From Arthrobacter sp. NicSoilB8 (lineage in GTDB: Bacteria; Actinomycetota; Actinomycetes; Actinomycetales; Micrococcaceae): a stretch of DNA of 64,000 nucleotides. Of the stretch, positions 42,932-51,876 are shown piece after piece. The DNA is taken from NCBI RefSeq assembly GCF_019977355.1, contig NZ_AP024655.1, forward strand, positions 3,534,001 to 3,598,000, written 5' to 3'. The notes under the pieces were generated by a model, which saw only the letters and a program-made list of their open reading frames with translations, searched no databases and was not told where the DNA came from. Both the position numbers and the translations under genes were made by a program. How positions within the stretch are numbered: position 1 is the stretch's first letter; each line of letters opens with the position of its first letter.

Positions 42932-44022
42932 TAGAGCACTCCGTGCCGGACGTTGCGGTCCGACTCGATAACGGCGAGGACTTCGGCGGCGGCGATAACC
43001 CCGGCCGCCCGGCCGTCGTCGTCCACGGCGACGCCAAGGCCCGACGGCGAGGACAGTGCCGCGTCCAGGGCGCGGCGGAGCGTGTCCCCCTTGCGGAAGA
43101 GGGAGCCGCCGGGAACCATCGCGGTGCCGGCCCCGGGCCCCGCCCAGCCAAGGGGACGGAGCGCGTCGTCGACAACCAGCTGCCAGTCGTCGGAGCCGCC
43201 CTGCTCCCGGAGCTGTTCGGGAGTGACCGTGCGGACGGGGTGGATGGTGACGCCGTCGGACGGGCTGAAGCCCAGGTGCCGGAAGCCGCGGTCCCGGCCC
43301 ACGAAGGAGGCCACGAAGTCGGTGGCGGGCGCGCGCAGGATCTCTTCCGGGGCGGCGTACTGCGCCAGCTTGCCGCCGAGGGCGAACACGGCCACCTTGT
43401 CCCCCAGCACAGTGGCCTCGTCAATGTCGTGGGTGACAAAGACGATGGTCTTGGCGAGGTCGCGCTGGAGCCGGAGAAGCTCCTGCTGGAGTTCGTCGCG
43501 GACCACGGGGTCCACGGCGCTGAAGGGTTCGTCCATGAGCAGTACGGGAGGATCGGCGGCGAGTGCCCGGGCCACGCCGACGCGCTGCTGCTGGCCGCCC
43601 GAAAGCTGCGACGGGTACCGTTTGCCGAGCGACGGGGCCAGCCCGACGACGTCGAGCAGCTCTTCCGCGCGCTTGCGGGCATCGGCTTTGGACACCCCGT
43701 TGAGCCGGGGGACGGTGGCGATGTTGTCCAGCACGGAGCGGTGCGGCATCAGGCCGGAGGACTGCATGACGTAGCCCATGGAACGCCGCAGCTGGGCGGC
43801 CGGCACGGAGGTGACGTCGGCCCCGCCTACGGTGATGATGCCGGACGTGGGCTCGACCATGCGGTTGATCATCCGCAGGGAGGTGGTCTTCCCGCAGCCG
43901 GAGGGGCCAACGAAGACCGTGATGGCGCCCTTATCGATGGACATGGTCAGCCCGTCAACGGCGGGCTGGCCGCCCTGGTACTGCTTTGTGACGTTTTGGA
44001 ACTCGATCATGGCTTCGGCCAT
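42931..44022 (-). CDS. Osmoprotectant ABC transporter ATPase with C-terminal CBS region
   Basis: 363 residues. ABC ATPase ([41 protein letters not shown]) followed from about 250 by a CBS-like region (RKGDTLRRALDAALSSPSGLGVAVDDDGRAAGVI), as in OpuA/OpuC ATPases, where CBS domains sense ionic strength. It is the first gene of the operon. The spacer upstream carries a small palindrome CATGAC-AAA-GTCATG at 44124-44138. Confidence 0.9.
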   Translation of the reverse strand: MAEAMIEFQNVTKQYQGGQPAVDGLTMSIDKGAITVFVGPSGCGKTTSLRMINRMVEPTSGIITVGGADVTSVPAAQLRRSMGYVMQSSGLMPHRSVLDNIATVPRLNGVSKADARKRAEELLDVVGLAPSLGKRYPSQLSGGQQQRVGVARALAADPPVLLMDEPFSAVDPVVRDELQQELLRLQRDLAKTIVFVTHDIDEATVLGDKVAVFALGGKLAQYAAPEEILRAPATDFVASFVGRDRGFRHLGFSPSDGVTIHPVRTVTPEQLREQGGSDDWQLVVDDALRPLGWAGPGAGTAMVPGGSLFRKGDTLRRALDAALSSPSGLGVAVDDDGRAAGVIAAAEVLAVIESDRNVRHGVL

Positions 44023-44261
44023 TTCCGGGCTTACCTAACTGTTGGCGGCGACAAAAAGTGACCAGCCGACTGTTCGTCAGTGTGCTGGCCATGGAGCAGT
44101 TAGCACTTAGCGTAGCGAGCACTCATGACAAAGTCATGGAAATGCAGTCAGCGGCGCCGCGGCTCCCCAAAGGCTTCGGAAGCACGACGATTTCGGATGG
44201 GTGGCGCACCGGAGAGGTTCCGGCGCACCACCCGGACCGTCGTAACAGGCCGCGGCGGGCT

Positions 44262-45401
44262 TCAGCGGGAGCGGCGCCGGCCGCCCCTGGAACCACTCTT
44301 GCCACCGCCGTTCTCCCGCGCGTTCTCGTGGCTGTCCCGTTCGGCCGACCGCTGGCTCTTGCCCGCCACCGCGATCTTCTGGTGCCACTCGCGCTGGTAG
44401 GCCCGCCGGGCCGCGGCGTCATGGCGGCGGGCCAGTGCGGCGAGTTCTCGCTGCAGCTTCAGGTAGCTGGCCCACCGGCGGTCATCGAGGACGCCGTCGG
44501 CGAGCGCGGCCTGGACGGCGCAGCCTGGCTCCCGGTCGTGCGCGCAATCCGAAAAGCGGCATTGAGCGAAGAGTTCCTCGAGGTCGCCGAACATCTCCCC
44601 CATGCCGTCCTCGGCGTCGAAAACCCCGAAGCCGCGCACACCCGGAGTGTCCATCAGGACGGCGCCGCCGGGAAGGGGAACGAGCTCGCGGGACGTGGTG
44701 GTGTGCCGGCCCTTGCCGTCGCCCGCGCGCACCGCCCCGGTCTCCTGGGCCGCAACGCCGGCGAGGGCGTTGATGAGTGTGGATTTCCCGGCGCCCGAAG
44801 GACCGAGCAGCACCAGGGTTCCGCCGGGCGGCAGATGACCCAGCAGTTCGTCGAGTCCGTCGCCGTGCTCGGCCGAGGTGGTGACGACGGCGACGCCGGC
44901 CGCCTGGCGCACCACCGTGCCGACGACGTCGTCGGCGACGTCTGCGAGGTCCGCCTTCGTGATGATCACCAGCGGCGCGGCTCCCGAGTCCCAGGCCGCG
45001 ACCAGCGTCCGCTCCAGCCGGTTGTGCGTGAGCGGACGGTCCACCGGGACGACGATGCCCACGACGTCCATGTTGGCGCCGAGGACCTGCGCGTCGGAGG
45101 AGGACTCGAAGGCCCGCTTGCGGCTCAGCTCGGAATGGCGCGGCAGGACACCCGCGATGGCGGGCTCCCCCGCCGCGTTCAGTCCCAGCCAGACCCAGTC
45201 CCCGGTGGCCGGAAGCTCCCCGCCGCGCGGGTAGGGCACATGGGACGTCCCGTCACCGTCGGCCACCAGGACGAGGTTTCGGTCCACCCGGATGACGCGG
45301 CCCGGACGGCGGCCTCCCGGCACGGGAGCGGCCGCGAACCGCTCCGCGATGCCTGCCGTGAAGCCGTAGCGGACAGGCCCCTCGAGGGTGGCTTCGGGCA
45401 T
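44262..45401 (-). CDS. rsgA: Ribosome small-subunit-dependent GTPase A
   Basis: 379 residues. OB-fold, then a circularly permuted GTPase domain (G4 ITKADLAD before G1 GPSGAGKSTLINAL, then DTPGVRGF), and a zinc-binding C-terminus (CRFSDCAHDREPGCAVQAAL). It matures the 30S subunit. The last 40 residues are a basic Gly/Arg/Ser tail. ATG 45401 gives the family length; upstream frame is unconserved. Confidence 0.92.
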   Translation of the reverse strand: MPEATLEGPVRYGFTAGIAERFAAAPVPGGRRPGRVIRVDRNLVLVADGDGTSHVPYPRGGELPATGDWVWLGLNAAGEPAIAGVLPRHSELSRKRAFESSSDAQVLGANMDVVGIVVPVDRPLTHNRLERTLVAAWDSGAAPLVIITKADLADVADDVVGTVVRQAAGVAVVTTSAEHGDGLDELLGHLPPGGTLVLLGPSGAGKSTLINALAGVAAQETGAVRAGDGKGRHTTTSRELVPLPGGAVLMDTPGVRGFGVFDAEDGMGEMFGDLEELFAQCRFSDCAHDREPGCAVQAALADGVLDDRRWASYLKLQRELAALARRHDAAARRAYQREWHQKIAVAGKSQRSAERDSHENARENGGGKSGSRGGRRRSR

Positions 45402-45848
45402 GGGACCGGGTCTGTGGGACTGAACAGGCGCGGATGAATGGAGCACAGGCGGGGTGGTCTGGAGGGCGCCGCGGGCGCCCGGGATTGCAGCATGATTTGT
45501 CAACGAAAAACCCTTTGATGGGGCCCCGTGGCGCGGCGCGAAAGCGTGCCGGCGGCGTAGGATGCCGCGCATGCGTGGAGGCTAGCGCTGGATGGCTAGG
45601 CCGCGCATGCGTGGAGGCTAGCGCTGGATGGCTAGGCCGCGCATGCGTGGAGGCTAGCGCTGGATGGCTAGGCCGCGCCGCGGGACGGGACAGGAATAAT
45701 GACATGGCTTGTATCGGTGCGCTGCGCGCTCAGAAATATCGCATTCATTGCTTCCACCTCCCCGTCGTTTGTCCGTTGCTTGATTCCGCAGGGGCTGGTC
45801 CCGGCGGCTCCTACAGAATAGCCAAGCGGCCGGCGCCTGGCTAGGGAA
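45402..45848. other. Repeat-bearing spacer between rsgA and the Nudix gene
   Basis: 447 bp with no supported gene. It holds the rsgA upstream region, a perfect 36-bp triplication (45565-45672), and about 170 bp of ordinary sequence next to the Nudix stop. No terminator or promoter is clear. Confidence 0.6.
45565..45672. repeat. 36-bp perfect tandem triplication
   Basis: Units start at 45565, 45601 and 45637 and are identical over 36 bp; each begins CCGCGCATGCGTGGAGGCTA. A partial fourth unit (CCGCGC) follows. Identity of all copies points to a recent event or ongoing homogenisation. Confidence 0.95.
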
Positions 45849-46298
45849 TTAGCCGGAAAGTTTTCCGTCCAGCGGCCTCTCCCGGAACAGGCGCAGTCCG
45901 GCATCCACCAGCGAGACCCGGTTCAGCTCCGCCACCGCGTCCAGCGGGATCCAGGCCGCGTGGGTGGTGCTCCCGTTGATTTCGTGGCGCAGTTCCCCGC
46001 CCGTGATGGTGGCCTCGTAGACGAGCCGGAGCGACTGGAAGTCCCGCTCACCGCCGTCGAGCCTGACCTCGGAAGGCCAGTGCCCGACGTCGATCCCCAG
46101 CATGGCGCCGATCTCGGCGTCGTAGCCGGTTTCCTCGTGGATCTCGCGGCGGCACCCGTCCACCGGGTGTTCGGCCAGGTCAAGGCCGCCGCCGGGAAGC
46201 GTCCAGCCTTCGCGTCCGTCCTGTTTCCAGTACGCCAGGAGGATCTCGGCATCGCGGATGATGACCGCGTAGGCGGCGGGCCTGGTATCGAATTGCAT
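45849..46298 (-). CDS. Nudix hydrolase
   Basis: 149 residues. The Nudix box is complete: GGGLDLAEHPVDGCRREIHEETGY fits Gx5Ex7REUxEExGU with metal-binding glutamates. The substrate is unknown. ATG 46298 is preferred over 46304 because GGAGG then sits 7 nt upstream. Codirectional with the sugar kinase gene 40 bp upstream. Confidence 0.88.
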   Translation of the reverse strand: MQFDTRPAAYAVIIRDAEILLAYWKQDGREGWTLPGGGLDLAEHPVDGCRREIHEETGYDAEIGAMLGIDVGHWPSEVRLDGGERDFQSLRLVYEATITGGELRHEINGSTTHAAWIPLDAVAELNRVSLVDAGLRLFRERPLDGKLSG

Positions 46299-46338
46299 GC
46301 TCATCCCTCCAGCGTAGTAGCCGCGGGAATTGCTCCGG

Positions 46339-47310
46339 CTACTCCTGCTCGGCGACGAGCTGGAGCACCCCGAAGACGGGTTCCTGCTGCAGGACCCGGA
46401 CGTCGGTAATCCCGGCGGCGGCCAGTGCAGTGCGGAACGACTCCTGCAGGCGCGGCACGTTCATGCCGAGCCCGCTCCCCAGGATGACCGGGCCCTCGAT
46501 GCCGAGCTGCCGGACGGTCTGCTCGGCCAGTGCGGCGAGGTCGCGCCCGGCCTGGTCCACGAGAGCCTGGCTGGGTGCATGGCCGGCGGCTGCGGCCTCC
46601 ACCACGAGCCGGGCCTGCTGGGCCCAGAAGCGGCGTCCGGTCTCGGGCGAGTGGAACAGCGCGATCAGCTTGTTCGGGTGGTCCACCCCGCAGGACGCCA
46701 GGAGGGCCTTGGTGAGCTCGTCCGGTTCCAGCCCCTGGTTCATCCGGCGCAGGCTGTGGCGGACGGCCTCCCGGCCCAGCCAGTAACCGCTGCCTTCGTC
46801 GCCGAGCAGGTAGCCCCAGCCGCCGGCCCGGGCTTCCTCGCCGCGGCCGTTCCTGCCCCACGCGGCCGAGCCGGTGCCGGCGATCACGGCGACGCCGGTG
46901 CTGGCGCCACCAGCCGCGAGCAGCAGCCGGGAGTCATGGACCACGGTGATCCGGGCGCCGGGCACGTGCGGGGCAATCAGCGCGGCGAGCGCCGCGGCGT
47001 CGTCGTCGGTGTCGATGCCGCCGGCTCCGGCGTAGACTTGGGCGATTTCTCCCCCGCCGATCCGTGCAAAGAGTTCGGCCAGGTTGAAGGCGGCTGCCTC
47101 GGGGCTGACGTTCTGGACATTGGCGCTGCCGACCGATTCGTCGGCCACGGGCGTGCCGTCCTCGAACCGGACTCCCCGGGTTTTGGTGCCGCCGATGTCC
47201 AGCCCGATCACGGCACCCTTCGCCGAAGGGGCTGCGTCCGCCGCCGGGGAAGTTGACGTGGTGGAAGATGGAACGGAGTCCGCCGCCGGCGGGTTGTCAG
47301 TGTTAGTCAC
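46339..47310 (-). CDS. BadF/BadG-type ATPase, N-acetylglucosamine-kinase-like
   Basis: 323 residues. An Ala/Ser/Pro-rich lead of about 30 residues precedes the ASKHA-fold phosphate motif VIGLDIGGTKTRGVRF; further motifs are AGAGGIDTDDD and VIAGTGSAAWGRNG. It resembles eukaryotic-type N-acetylglucosamine kinase; amino-sugar phosphorylation is likely but unproven. The start is GTG 47310 with TACTCT at 6 nt, so it is probably leaderless. Confidence 0.8.
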   Translation of the reverse strand: MTNTDNPPAADSVPSSTTSTSPAADAAPSAKGAVIGLDIGGTKTRGVRFEDGTPVADESVGSANVQNVSPEAAAFNLAELFARIGGGEIAQVYAGAGGIDTDDDAAALAALIAPHVPGARITVVHDSRLLLAAGGASTGVAVIAGTGSAAWGRNGRGEEARAGGWGYLLGDEGSGYWLGREAVRHSLRRMNQGLEPDELTKALLASCGVDHPNKLIALFHSPETGRRFWAQQARLVVEAAAAGHAPSQALVDQAGRDLAALAEQTVRQLGIEGPVILGSGLGMNVPRLQESFRTALAAAGITDVRVLQQEPVFGVLQLVAEQE

Positions 47311-47316
47311 TCGAAC

Positions 47317-47322
47317 AGAGTA
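47317..47322 (-). promoter_or_regulatory. -10 element for the leaderless kinase gene
   Basis: TACTCT on the minus strand, 6 nt before GTG 47310; no Shine-Dalgarno. Confidence 0.5.
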
Positions 47323-47369
47323 CTGAATCGCTGCAAGGCGCATAACGTCGAATTCGCTGGAAACCCCTG

Positions 47370-47397
47370 GGGGACGCCGAAAATTTACGGCGTCCCC
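47370..47397. terminator. Terminator-like hairpin after the LysR gene
   Basis: GGGGACGCCG-AAAATTTA-CGGCGTCCCC, perfect 10-bp stem, 41 bp beyond the LysR stop and upstream of the kinase promoter. Confidence 0.65.
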
Positions 47398-47437
47398 GGC
47401 ATCTTCCCGCTGTTTCGACGAACCCAATGGCCCCGGA

Positions 47438-48496
47438 TCAACCTCCCGAGCGTTCGCGCACGAAACCCGCCAGGAGGGCCGGCCCGTCGCGCAGCACGAG
47501 TTCGCGGAACAACCGCACGGGGTCGGGCTCGGCATCGGCGCCGCCCCTCCGTTCCCGCCAGGCGAGGCCGATCTCGCGGAACGCGAGGGCCGAATCCAGG
47601 GGGATCTCCACCCACCCGGGCCCGCCGTCGTCGGGTCCGGCGCCCTGCGGCCGGTGGTGGCCGGCCCGTGCGGCTTTGCCCGGCGCGGCTTTGCCGGGTG
47701 CTGAGCCGCCCGGTGCGGAGCCGCCCGGCGCGGAGCCGCCCGGCGGCAGGATGCTGACACCAAGGCCGGCCGACACAAGTCCGCGGACAGTATGCGAGTC
47801 CTGGCTTTCGAAGGCAATGCGGGGGCGGAATCCTGCCTCGCGGAACAGCGCGTCGGTGAGCGAGCGCATGCCGTAACCGGGTCCCATCGCCACGAACGGC
47901 TCCTGCCGGATGTCGGCAACCCGGGCCCGACGGCGGCCGGCCAGGGGATGCCGGTGATGCACCACCAGGCGCAGCGGTTCCCGGTACAGGGCGGCGGAGC
48001 CGATGGTCCGTCCCGGTGTGGCCACGGGTGCCGTGAGCGCCAGGTCCGCGGAGCCGGCGGCGAGTTCCGCAAGGCAGCCGTCCCGGGCGCCCTGGCTGAG
48101 GTCAAAGGCCGTCTGCGGGTAGCGGCTCCGGAACGCGCTGATGAGCAGCGGCAGCATCGCCTCGCCGAACGTGTGCTGGAAAGACACAGAGATCCGGCCG
48201 CGAACCACTTCCGACTCGTGCCGGACAATATCCAGCCCTGCCTGGAATTCGGCCAGTGCGGCCTCAATGTGGGGCAGGAGCGCCTTCGCCGCCGGAGTCA
48301 GCCGCACGCCGCGGCCGTTCCGGATCACCAGCTCCGTCCCCACGATGGCACTGGCCCGCGCAATCGCCCGGCTCACCGTCGACTGCGGCAGGCCCAGGAG
48401 CTCGGCGGTCTCGGTGATGTGCTCCGTGCGCCCGAGTTCTGCCAGCAACGGCAGGAGGGGCAGCAGCTGCACCAGCTGCTTGTGTTCCACGTCCAT
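47438..48496 (-). CDS. LysR-family transcriptional regulator with repeat insertion
   Basis: 352 residues against about 300 for the family. The N-terminal HTH is clear (TETAELLGLPQSTVSRAIARASAIVG). The effector domain is interrupted at about 250-285 by GGSAP and GKAAP repeats encoded by 15-bp units (47669-47746), which probably form a disordered loop. It is divergent from an MFS transporter gene 93 bp away and probably controls it. Confidence 0.87.
   Translation of the reverse strand: MDVEHKQLVQLLPLLPLLAELGRTEHITETAELLGLPQSTVSRAIARASAIVGTELVIRNGRGVRLTPAAKALLPHIEAALAEFQAGLDIVRHESEVVRGRISVSFQHTFGEAMLPLLISAFRSRYPQTAFDLSQGARDGCLAELAAGSADLALTAPVATPGRTIGSAALYREPLRLVVHHRHPLAGRRRARVADIRQEPFVAMGPGYGMRSLTDALFREAGFRPRIAFESQDSHTVRGLVSAGLGVSILPPGGSAPGGSAPGGSAPGKAAPGKAARAGHHRPQGAGPDDGGPGWVEIPLDSALAFREIGLAWRERRGGADAEPDPVRLFRELVLRDGPALLAGFVRERSGG
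47669..47746. repeat. 15-bp in-frame repeats inside the LysR gene
   Basis: GAGCCGCCCGGCGCG-type units (about three) and GCGGCTTTGCCCGGC-type units (two) encode GGSAP/GKAAP stretches. The unit size preserves the frame. Confidence 0.8.
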
Positions 48497-48589
48497 ATGC
48501 CCCCTGACCCCACACCGTTCCAGATTTGCTATCTATTCTATGGAAATCATGCATTGGAAGCATTCCTCGGCGGGTTCTACCCTGAGGGC

Positions 48590-49945
48590 ATGCCACGCTC
48601 TTCCATGCCCGTAGACCCCGGTCCCGGTCCCGTGTCCGTTCCTGCAGCCGGTCCTGCAGTCAGGGCTGCCGTGTGGGCGGGCCATCCGAAAGGGTCCGAG
48701 GCCTACCGCCGGATCCTCGCTGGGCTCGCCTTTGCCGGCGTCGCAACCTTCGCCCAGCTTTACTCCACCCAGGCAGTGCTGCCCATCCTGGCGGCGGATC
48801 TGAAGGTTTCCGCCGCCGAGGCGGCGCTGACGATCTCGCTGGCGACCGTGGGCCTGGCCGTGACGGTGCTCCCGTGGTCCTTCCTGGCCGACAGGATCGG
48901 CCGCGTCAGGGCGATGATGTGGGGCATATCGGCGGCCACGGTCCTGGGTCTGCTGGTCCCCCTGGCGTACAGCTTCCCCATGCTGCTGTGCCTGCGGATG
49001 CTGGAGGGCATGGCTTTGGGCGGCATCCCGGCGATCGCGATCGCGTACCTTAACGAGGAAGTCGACAGGGCCCACGCCGCACTCGCAGCCGGAAGCTATG
49101 TCGCCGGGACCACCCTGGGCGGGCTGGCCGGCCGGCTCGTCGCCGGACCGGCTGGCGAACTGTGGGGTTGGCGTGCCGCGGCCCTGGCCGTCTCCGTGCT
49201 GGCCACCGCTGCGGCGCTGCTGTTCCTCGTGCTTGTGCCGCGGGCGCGGGGGTTCACGGCAGCGGCGGCGGGCGGCTTCCGCGCGGGCCTGCGGACGCTG
49301 TCCGGCCATACCCGCAATCCCCGGCTGCTGGCCCTGTACGTCCAGGCGTTCCTGCTGATGGGCGGCTTCGTGGCCGTGTACAACTACCTCGGATTCCGGC
49401 TCTCCGGGGAGCCCTTCAGCCTGCCCGCCACCACGATCAGCCTGATCTTCCTGGCCTACCTTTCCGGCACGGTCTCGGCGCGCTGGGCGGCAGGACTGAC
49501 GTTGCGGTTCGGCCGGCGGACCGTGCTGCTCGCCGGCACCGTACTGATGGCGGGCGGCCTGGCCTTGACGCTGACACAGCTGCTGGTCCTGATCCTGACG
49601 GGACTGCTGCTGTTCACCGGCGGTTTCTTCGCGGCACACAGCATCGGTTCGGGCTGGACCGGGCTGATCGCCACGACAGGCCGGGCGCAGGCCGCCTCGC
49701 TGTACAACCTCGCCTATTACCTCGGTTCCAGCGTGCTCGGCTGGGCCGGCGGTCTGGTCTTCCAGGGACTGGGCTGGACGGCCCTTGCCCTGACGGTCAT
49801 CGGGCTGGCCGGCGCGACGGCGGTGATCACCGCCGTCGCGCATCCGGCGTCGGCGCCCGCAACCGGAACCGGAACCGCAGTCGCAGCCGGAACCGCAGCG
49901 GAATCCACCCCGGCCGCCGCCCCCAGAGCCAAAGGACGCCGCTGA
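48590..49945 (+). CDS. MFS transporter
   Basis: 451 residues, twelve predicted helices. The loop 2-3 motif is LADRIGRVRAMM. It resembles the YnfM/arabinose-efflux group of MFS proteins. The tail is Ala/Thr/Gly-rich. The substrate is unknown. ATG 48590 is followed by a polar lead of about 40 residues; ATG 48605 is an alternative. Divergent from the LysR gene, its likely regulator. Confidence 0.85.
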   Translation: MPRSSMPVDPGPGPVSVPAAGPAVRAAVWAGHPKGSEAYRRILAGLAFAGVATFAQLYSTQAVLPILAADLKVSAAEAALTISLATVGLAVTVLPWSFLADRIGRVRAMMWGISAATVLGLLVPLAYSFPMLLCLRMLEGMALGGIPAIAIAYLNEEVDRAHAALAAGSYVAGTTLGGLAGRLVAGPAGELWGWRAAALAVSVLATAAALLFLVLVPRARGFTAAAAGGFRAGLRTLSGHTRNPRLLALYVQAFLLMGGFVAVYNYLGFRLSGEPFSLPATTISLIFLAYLSGTVSARWAAGLTLRFGRRTVLLAGTVLMAGGLALTLTQLLVLILTGLLLFTGGFFAAHSIGSGWTGLIATTGRAQAASLYNLAYYLGSSVLGWAGGLVFQGLGWTALALTVIGLAGATAVITAVAHPASAPATGTGTAVAAGTAAESTPAAAPRAKGRR

Positions 49946-49961
49946 GCACCGGGCCCGCGGA

Positions 49962-51125
49962 CTACCGGGTGGCCTCGATCGCCTGCACGAGATCGGCGAC
50001 GATATCGGCCGGATCCTCCAGCCCCACCGAGATCCGCAGCAGGCTCGCGTGCGGCTTGGCCGAGGCTTCGACCGGCCGGTGGGTAAGTCCGGCCGGGTGC
50101 TGGATGAGGGTGTCGATCCCGCCGAGGGAAACGGCGTGCGTGATCATGCCGACGGCGGCGGGGATCCGTTCGGCGTGCTCGGCGCTGGCGAGCTCGAAGG
50201 CCATGAGCGATCCGGGCCCGGACATCTGCGTGCCGATGAGGCCTTGCGGATCGCATTCGGCCAGTCCGGGGTAGAAGACCCGTTTCACGAGCCCGTGCCC
50301 GGCCAGCGCAACCGCAACCTTTTCTGCGGTGGCCTGTTGCGCGCGGACCCGAACGGGGAGTGTCGCGAGCCCGCGGTGCAGCAGATAGGCCGGCCAGGGG
50401 GTCAGGATTCCGCCGGTCACGGCCCGGATCTGGCGCAGGCGCACCGCCCATTCCGGGGCCGTGGCCACCACGCCGCCCATGGCGTCGCCGTGGCCGCCCA
50501 GGAACTTCGTGGCGCTGTGCAGCACCATGGCGGCACCGTATTTGAATGGCTGCTGCAACACCGGGCTGGCGAACGTGTTGTCCACCAAAAGGGGCACGCC
50601 GTCGGCGTCGGCAGCCACCTGGGCGATGTCGACGAGCTCCAGGGTCGGGTTGGCCGGCGTTTCCAGGATCACGAGGCCCGTATCCGGCCGGAGGGCCCCG
50701 CGGAGGCCCTCCGGCGTCGTGAAGGTGACCTCGTTGCCCAGGACACCTGAGGCGAGCAAGTAGTCGCTGCCGCCGTACAGGGGCCGCACAGCCACGACAT
50801 GCTTCTTGCCCGCCGCCACCACGGCGAGAAGCACTGCGCTCAGCGCCGCCATTCCGGTGGCAAAGGCAACCGACTCGGGGGCCCCTTCCAGTACGGCGAC
50901 GCCCTCCTCAAAGCGTGCCACGGTCGGATTCCACAGCCGCTGATAGACAGTGCTTTGGCCTGCCACGTGCGGTCCCCCGGTGGCCATGTGCTCGTAGGCC
51001 AGCCCGCCGTCGTGCACGGAGGGAAGGGGCGCGGTCGTGGACAGGTCGATGGGCACCGCGTGAACCCCCAGTTCCGTGAGCCCGTCCCGGCCTGCGTGTA
51101 CCGCCAGTGAATCTTGAGAGAGCAC
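49962..51125 (-). CDS. Cys/Met-metabolism PLP enzyme (transsulfuration family)
   Basis: 387 residues. The PLP lysine is in MVLHSATKFLGGHGDAMGG; the upstream loop GMAALSAVLLAVVA and the C-terminal LLRISVGLEDP are typical of cystathionine gamma-lyase/synthase and methionine gamma-lyase. The exact reaction cannot be told. GTG 51125 has AAGGAG at 5-nt spacing. Divergent from an Lrp/AsnC regulator, which suggests amino-acid-responsive control and favours a catabolic role. Confidence 0.85.
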   Translation of the reverse strand: MLSQDSLAVHAGRDGLTELGVHAVPIDLSTTAPLPSVHDGGLAYEHMATGGPHVAGQSTVYQRLWNPTVARFEEGVAVLEGAPESVAFATGMAALSAVLLAVVAAGKKHVVAVRPLYGGSDYLLASGVLGNEVTFTTPEGLRGALRPDTGLVILETPANPTLELVDIAQVAADADGVPLLVDNTFASPVLQQPFKYGAAMVLHSATKFLGGHGDAMGGVVATAPEWAVRLRQIRAVTGGILTPWPAYLLHRGLATLPVRVRAQQATAEKVAVALAGHGLVKRVFYPGLAECDPQGLIGTQMSGPGSLMAFELASAEHAERIPAAVGMITHAVSLGGIDTLIQHPAGLTHRPVEASAKPHASLLRISVGLEDPADIVADLVQAIEATR

Positions 51126-51137
51126 CCTAACTCCTTA

Positions 51138-51147
51138 CGAATATTCG
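51138..51147. promoter_or_regulatory. Palindrome between transsulfuration gene and Lrp gene
   Basis: CGAATATTCG, a perfect 10-bp palindrome just upstream of the lyase Shine-Dalgarno. It is a candidate site for the divergent Lrp-type regulator. Confidence 0.3.
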
Positions 51148-51258
51148 CCATTGAATTCCGCAAGTATCTGGCAATAATTCGAGGTTTTGTAGGGGTCCTG
51201 AATGGAACGGTCGGATTGTGCCGTTTATGATGAACTGACAACACCACAAGGAGGATCC

Positions 51259-51756
51259 GTGAGCAGCAGTGCGAAGAATGTTCGGCCGGGAACCAGCGAG
51301 CCGCTGGACGCGATCGACGAGCGCCTGCTCGCGGCCCTCGTCGCGGATGCCCGGATCTCGAACAAACAGCTGGCAGAGCTCGTGGGGATCGCCCCGTCGA
51401 CGGCGCTGATGCGCACCCGTGCCTTGTCAGAACGCGGCATCATCGAAGGCTTCGAGGCGAAACTGAGCCTTTCCGCGATCGGCCGCTCCGTCCAGGCCCT
51501 CATCGCCGTCCGGCTCCGGGCCCACGACCGCGAGCAGATCGACCGGTTCACCGCCCGGGTCCCCAAGCTCCCGGCAGTGCTCTCCACTTTCCATACCTCC
51601 GGGTCGGTGGACTACCTGCTTCACATCGCCGTGGCAACCACCGAGGACCTCCGCGACTGGGTACTGGACAATCTGGCCACCGACCCCGTGGTGGGCCACA
51701 CGGAAACCACACTGGTCTTCGATCACATCCAGGGCAACCACGGCCCGCTGCCGTAA
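51259..51756 (+). CDS. Lrp/AsnC-family regulator
   Basis: 165 residues. N-terminal HTH (LDAIDERLLAALVADARISNKQLAELVGIAPSTALMRTRAL) and a C-terminal RAM ligand domain. GTG 51259 has AAGGAGG at 4-nt spacing, which decides the start. It probably controls the divergent transsulfuration gene in response to an amino acid. Confidence 0.9.
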   Translation: MSSSAKNVRPGTSEPLDAIDERLLAALVADARISNKQLAELVGIAPSTALMRTRALSERGIIEGFEAKLSLSAIGRSVQALIAVRLRAHDREQIDRFTARVPKLPAVLSTFHTSGSVDYLLHIAVATTEDLRDWVLDNLATDPVVGHTETTLVFDHIQGNHGPLP

Positions 51757-51876
51757 AGATTCCGCTTGCCAACCGGGCCCTGCATAATCGGCCGCTGGCT
51801 CACCAGGCGGGTTCCGGCGGTCTCAGTCGGCGGTTTCGCCTACAAGGCCCGGCAGCAGATCAGGCCCGGCGCCAGG

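Noticed and set aside
44024..44040. TTAGGTAAG near the osmoprotectant ATPase start as an IdeR/DtxR iron box
   Set aside because: Only half of the 19-bp palindrome is present and the operon has no link to iron.
44099..44124. TTAGCACTT...GAGCACTC near the osmoprotectant operon as a CIRCE site
   Set aside because: The second half is a direct, not inverted, copy, and the spacing is wrong; only the site at 63345 fits.
45253..45705. Minus-strand frame through the 36-bp triplication as a repeat protein
   Set aside because: It is open only because the unit is a multiple of three; no start signal and no conserved sequence support it.
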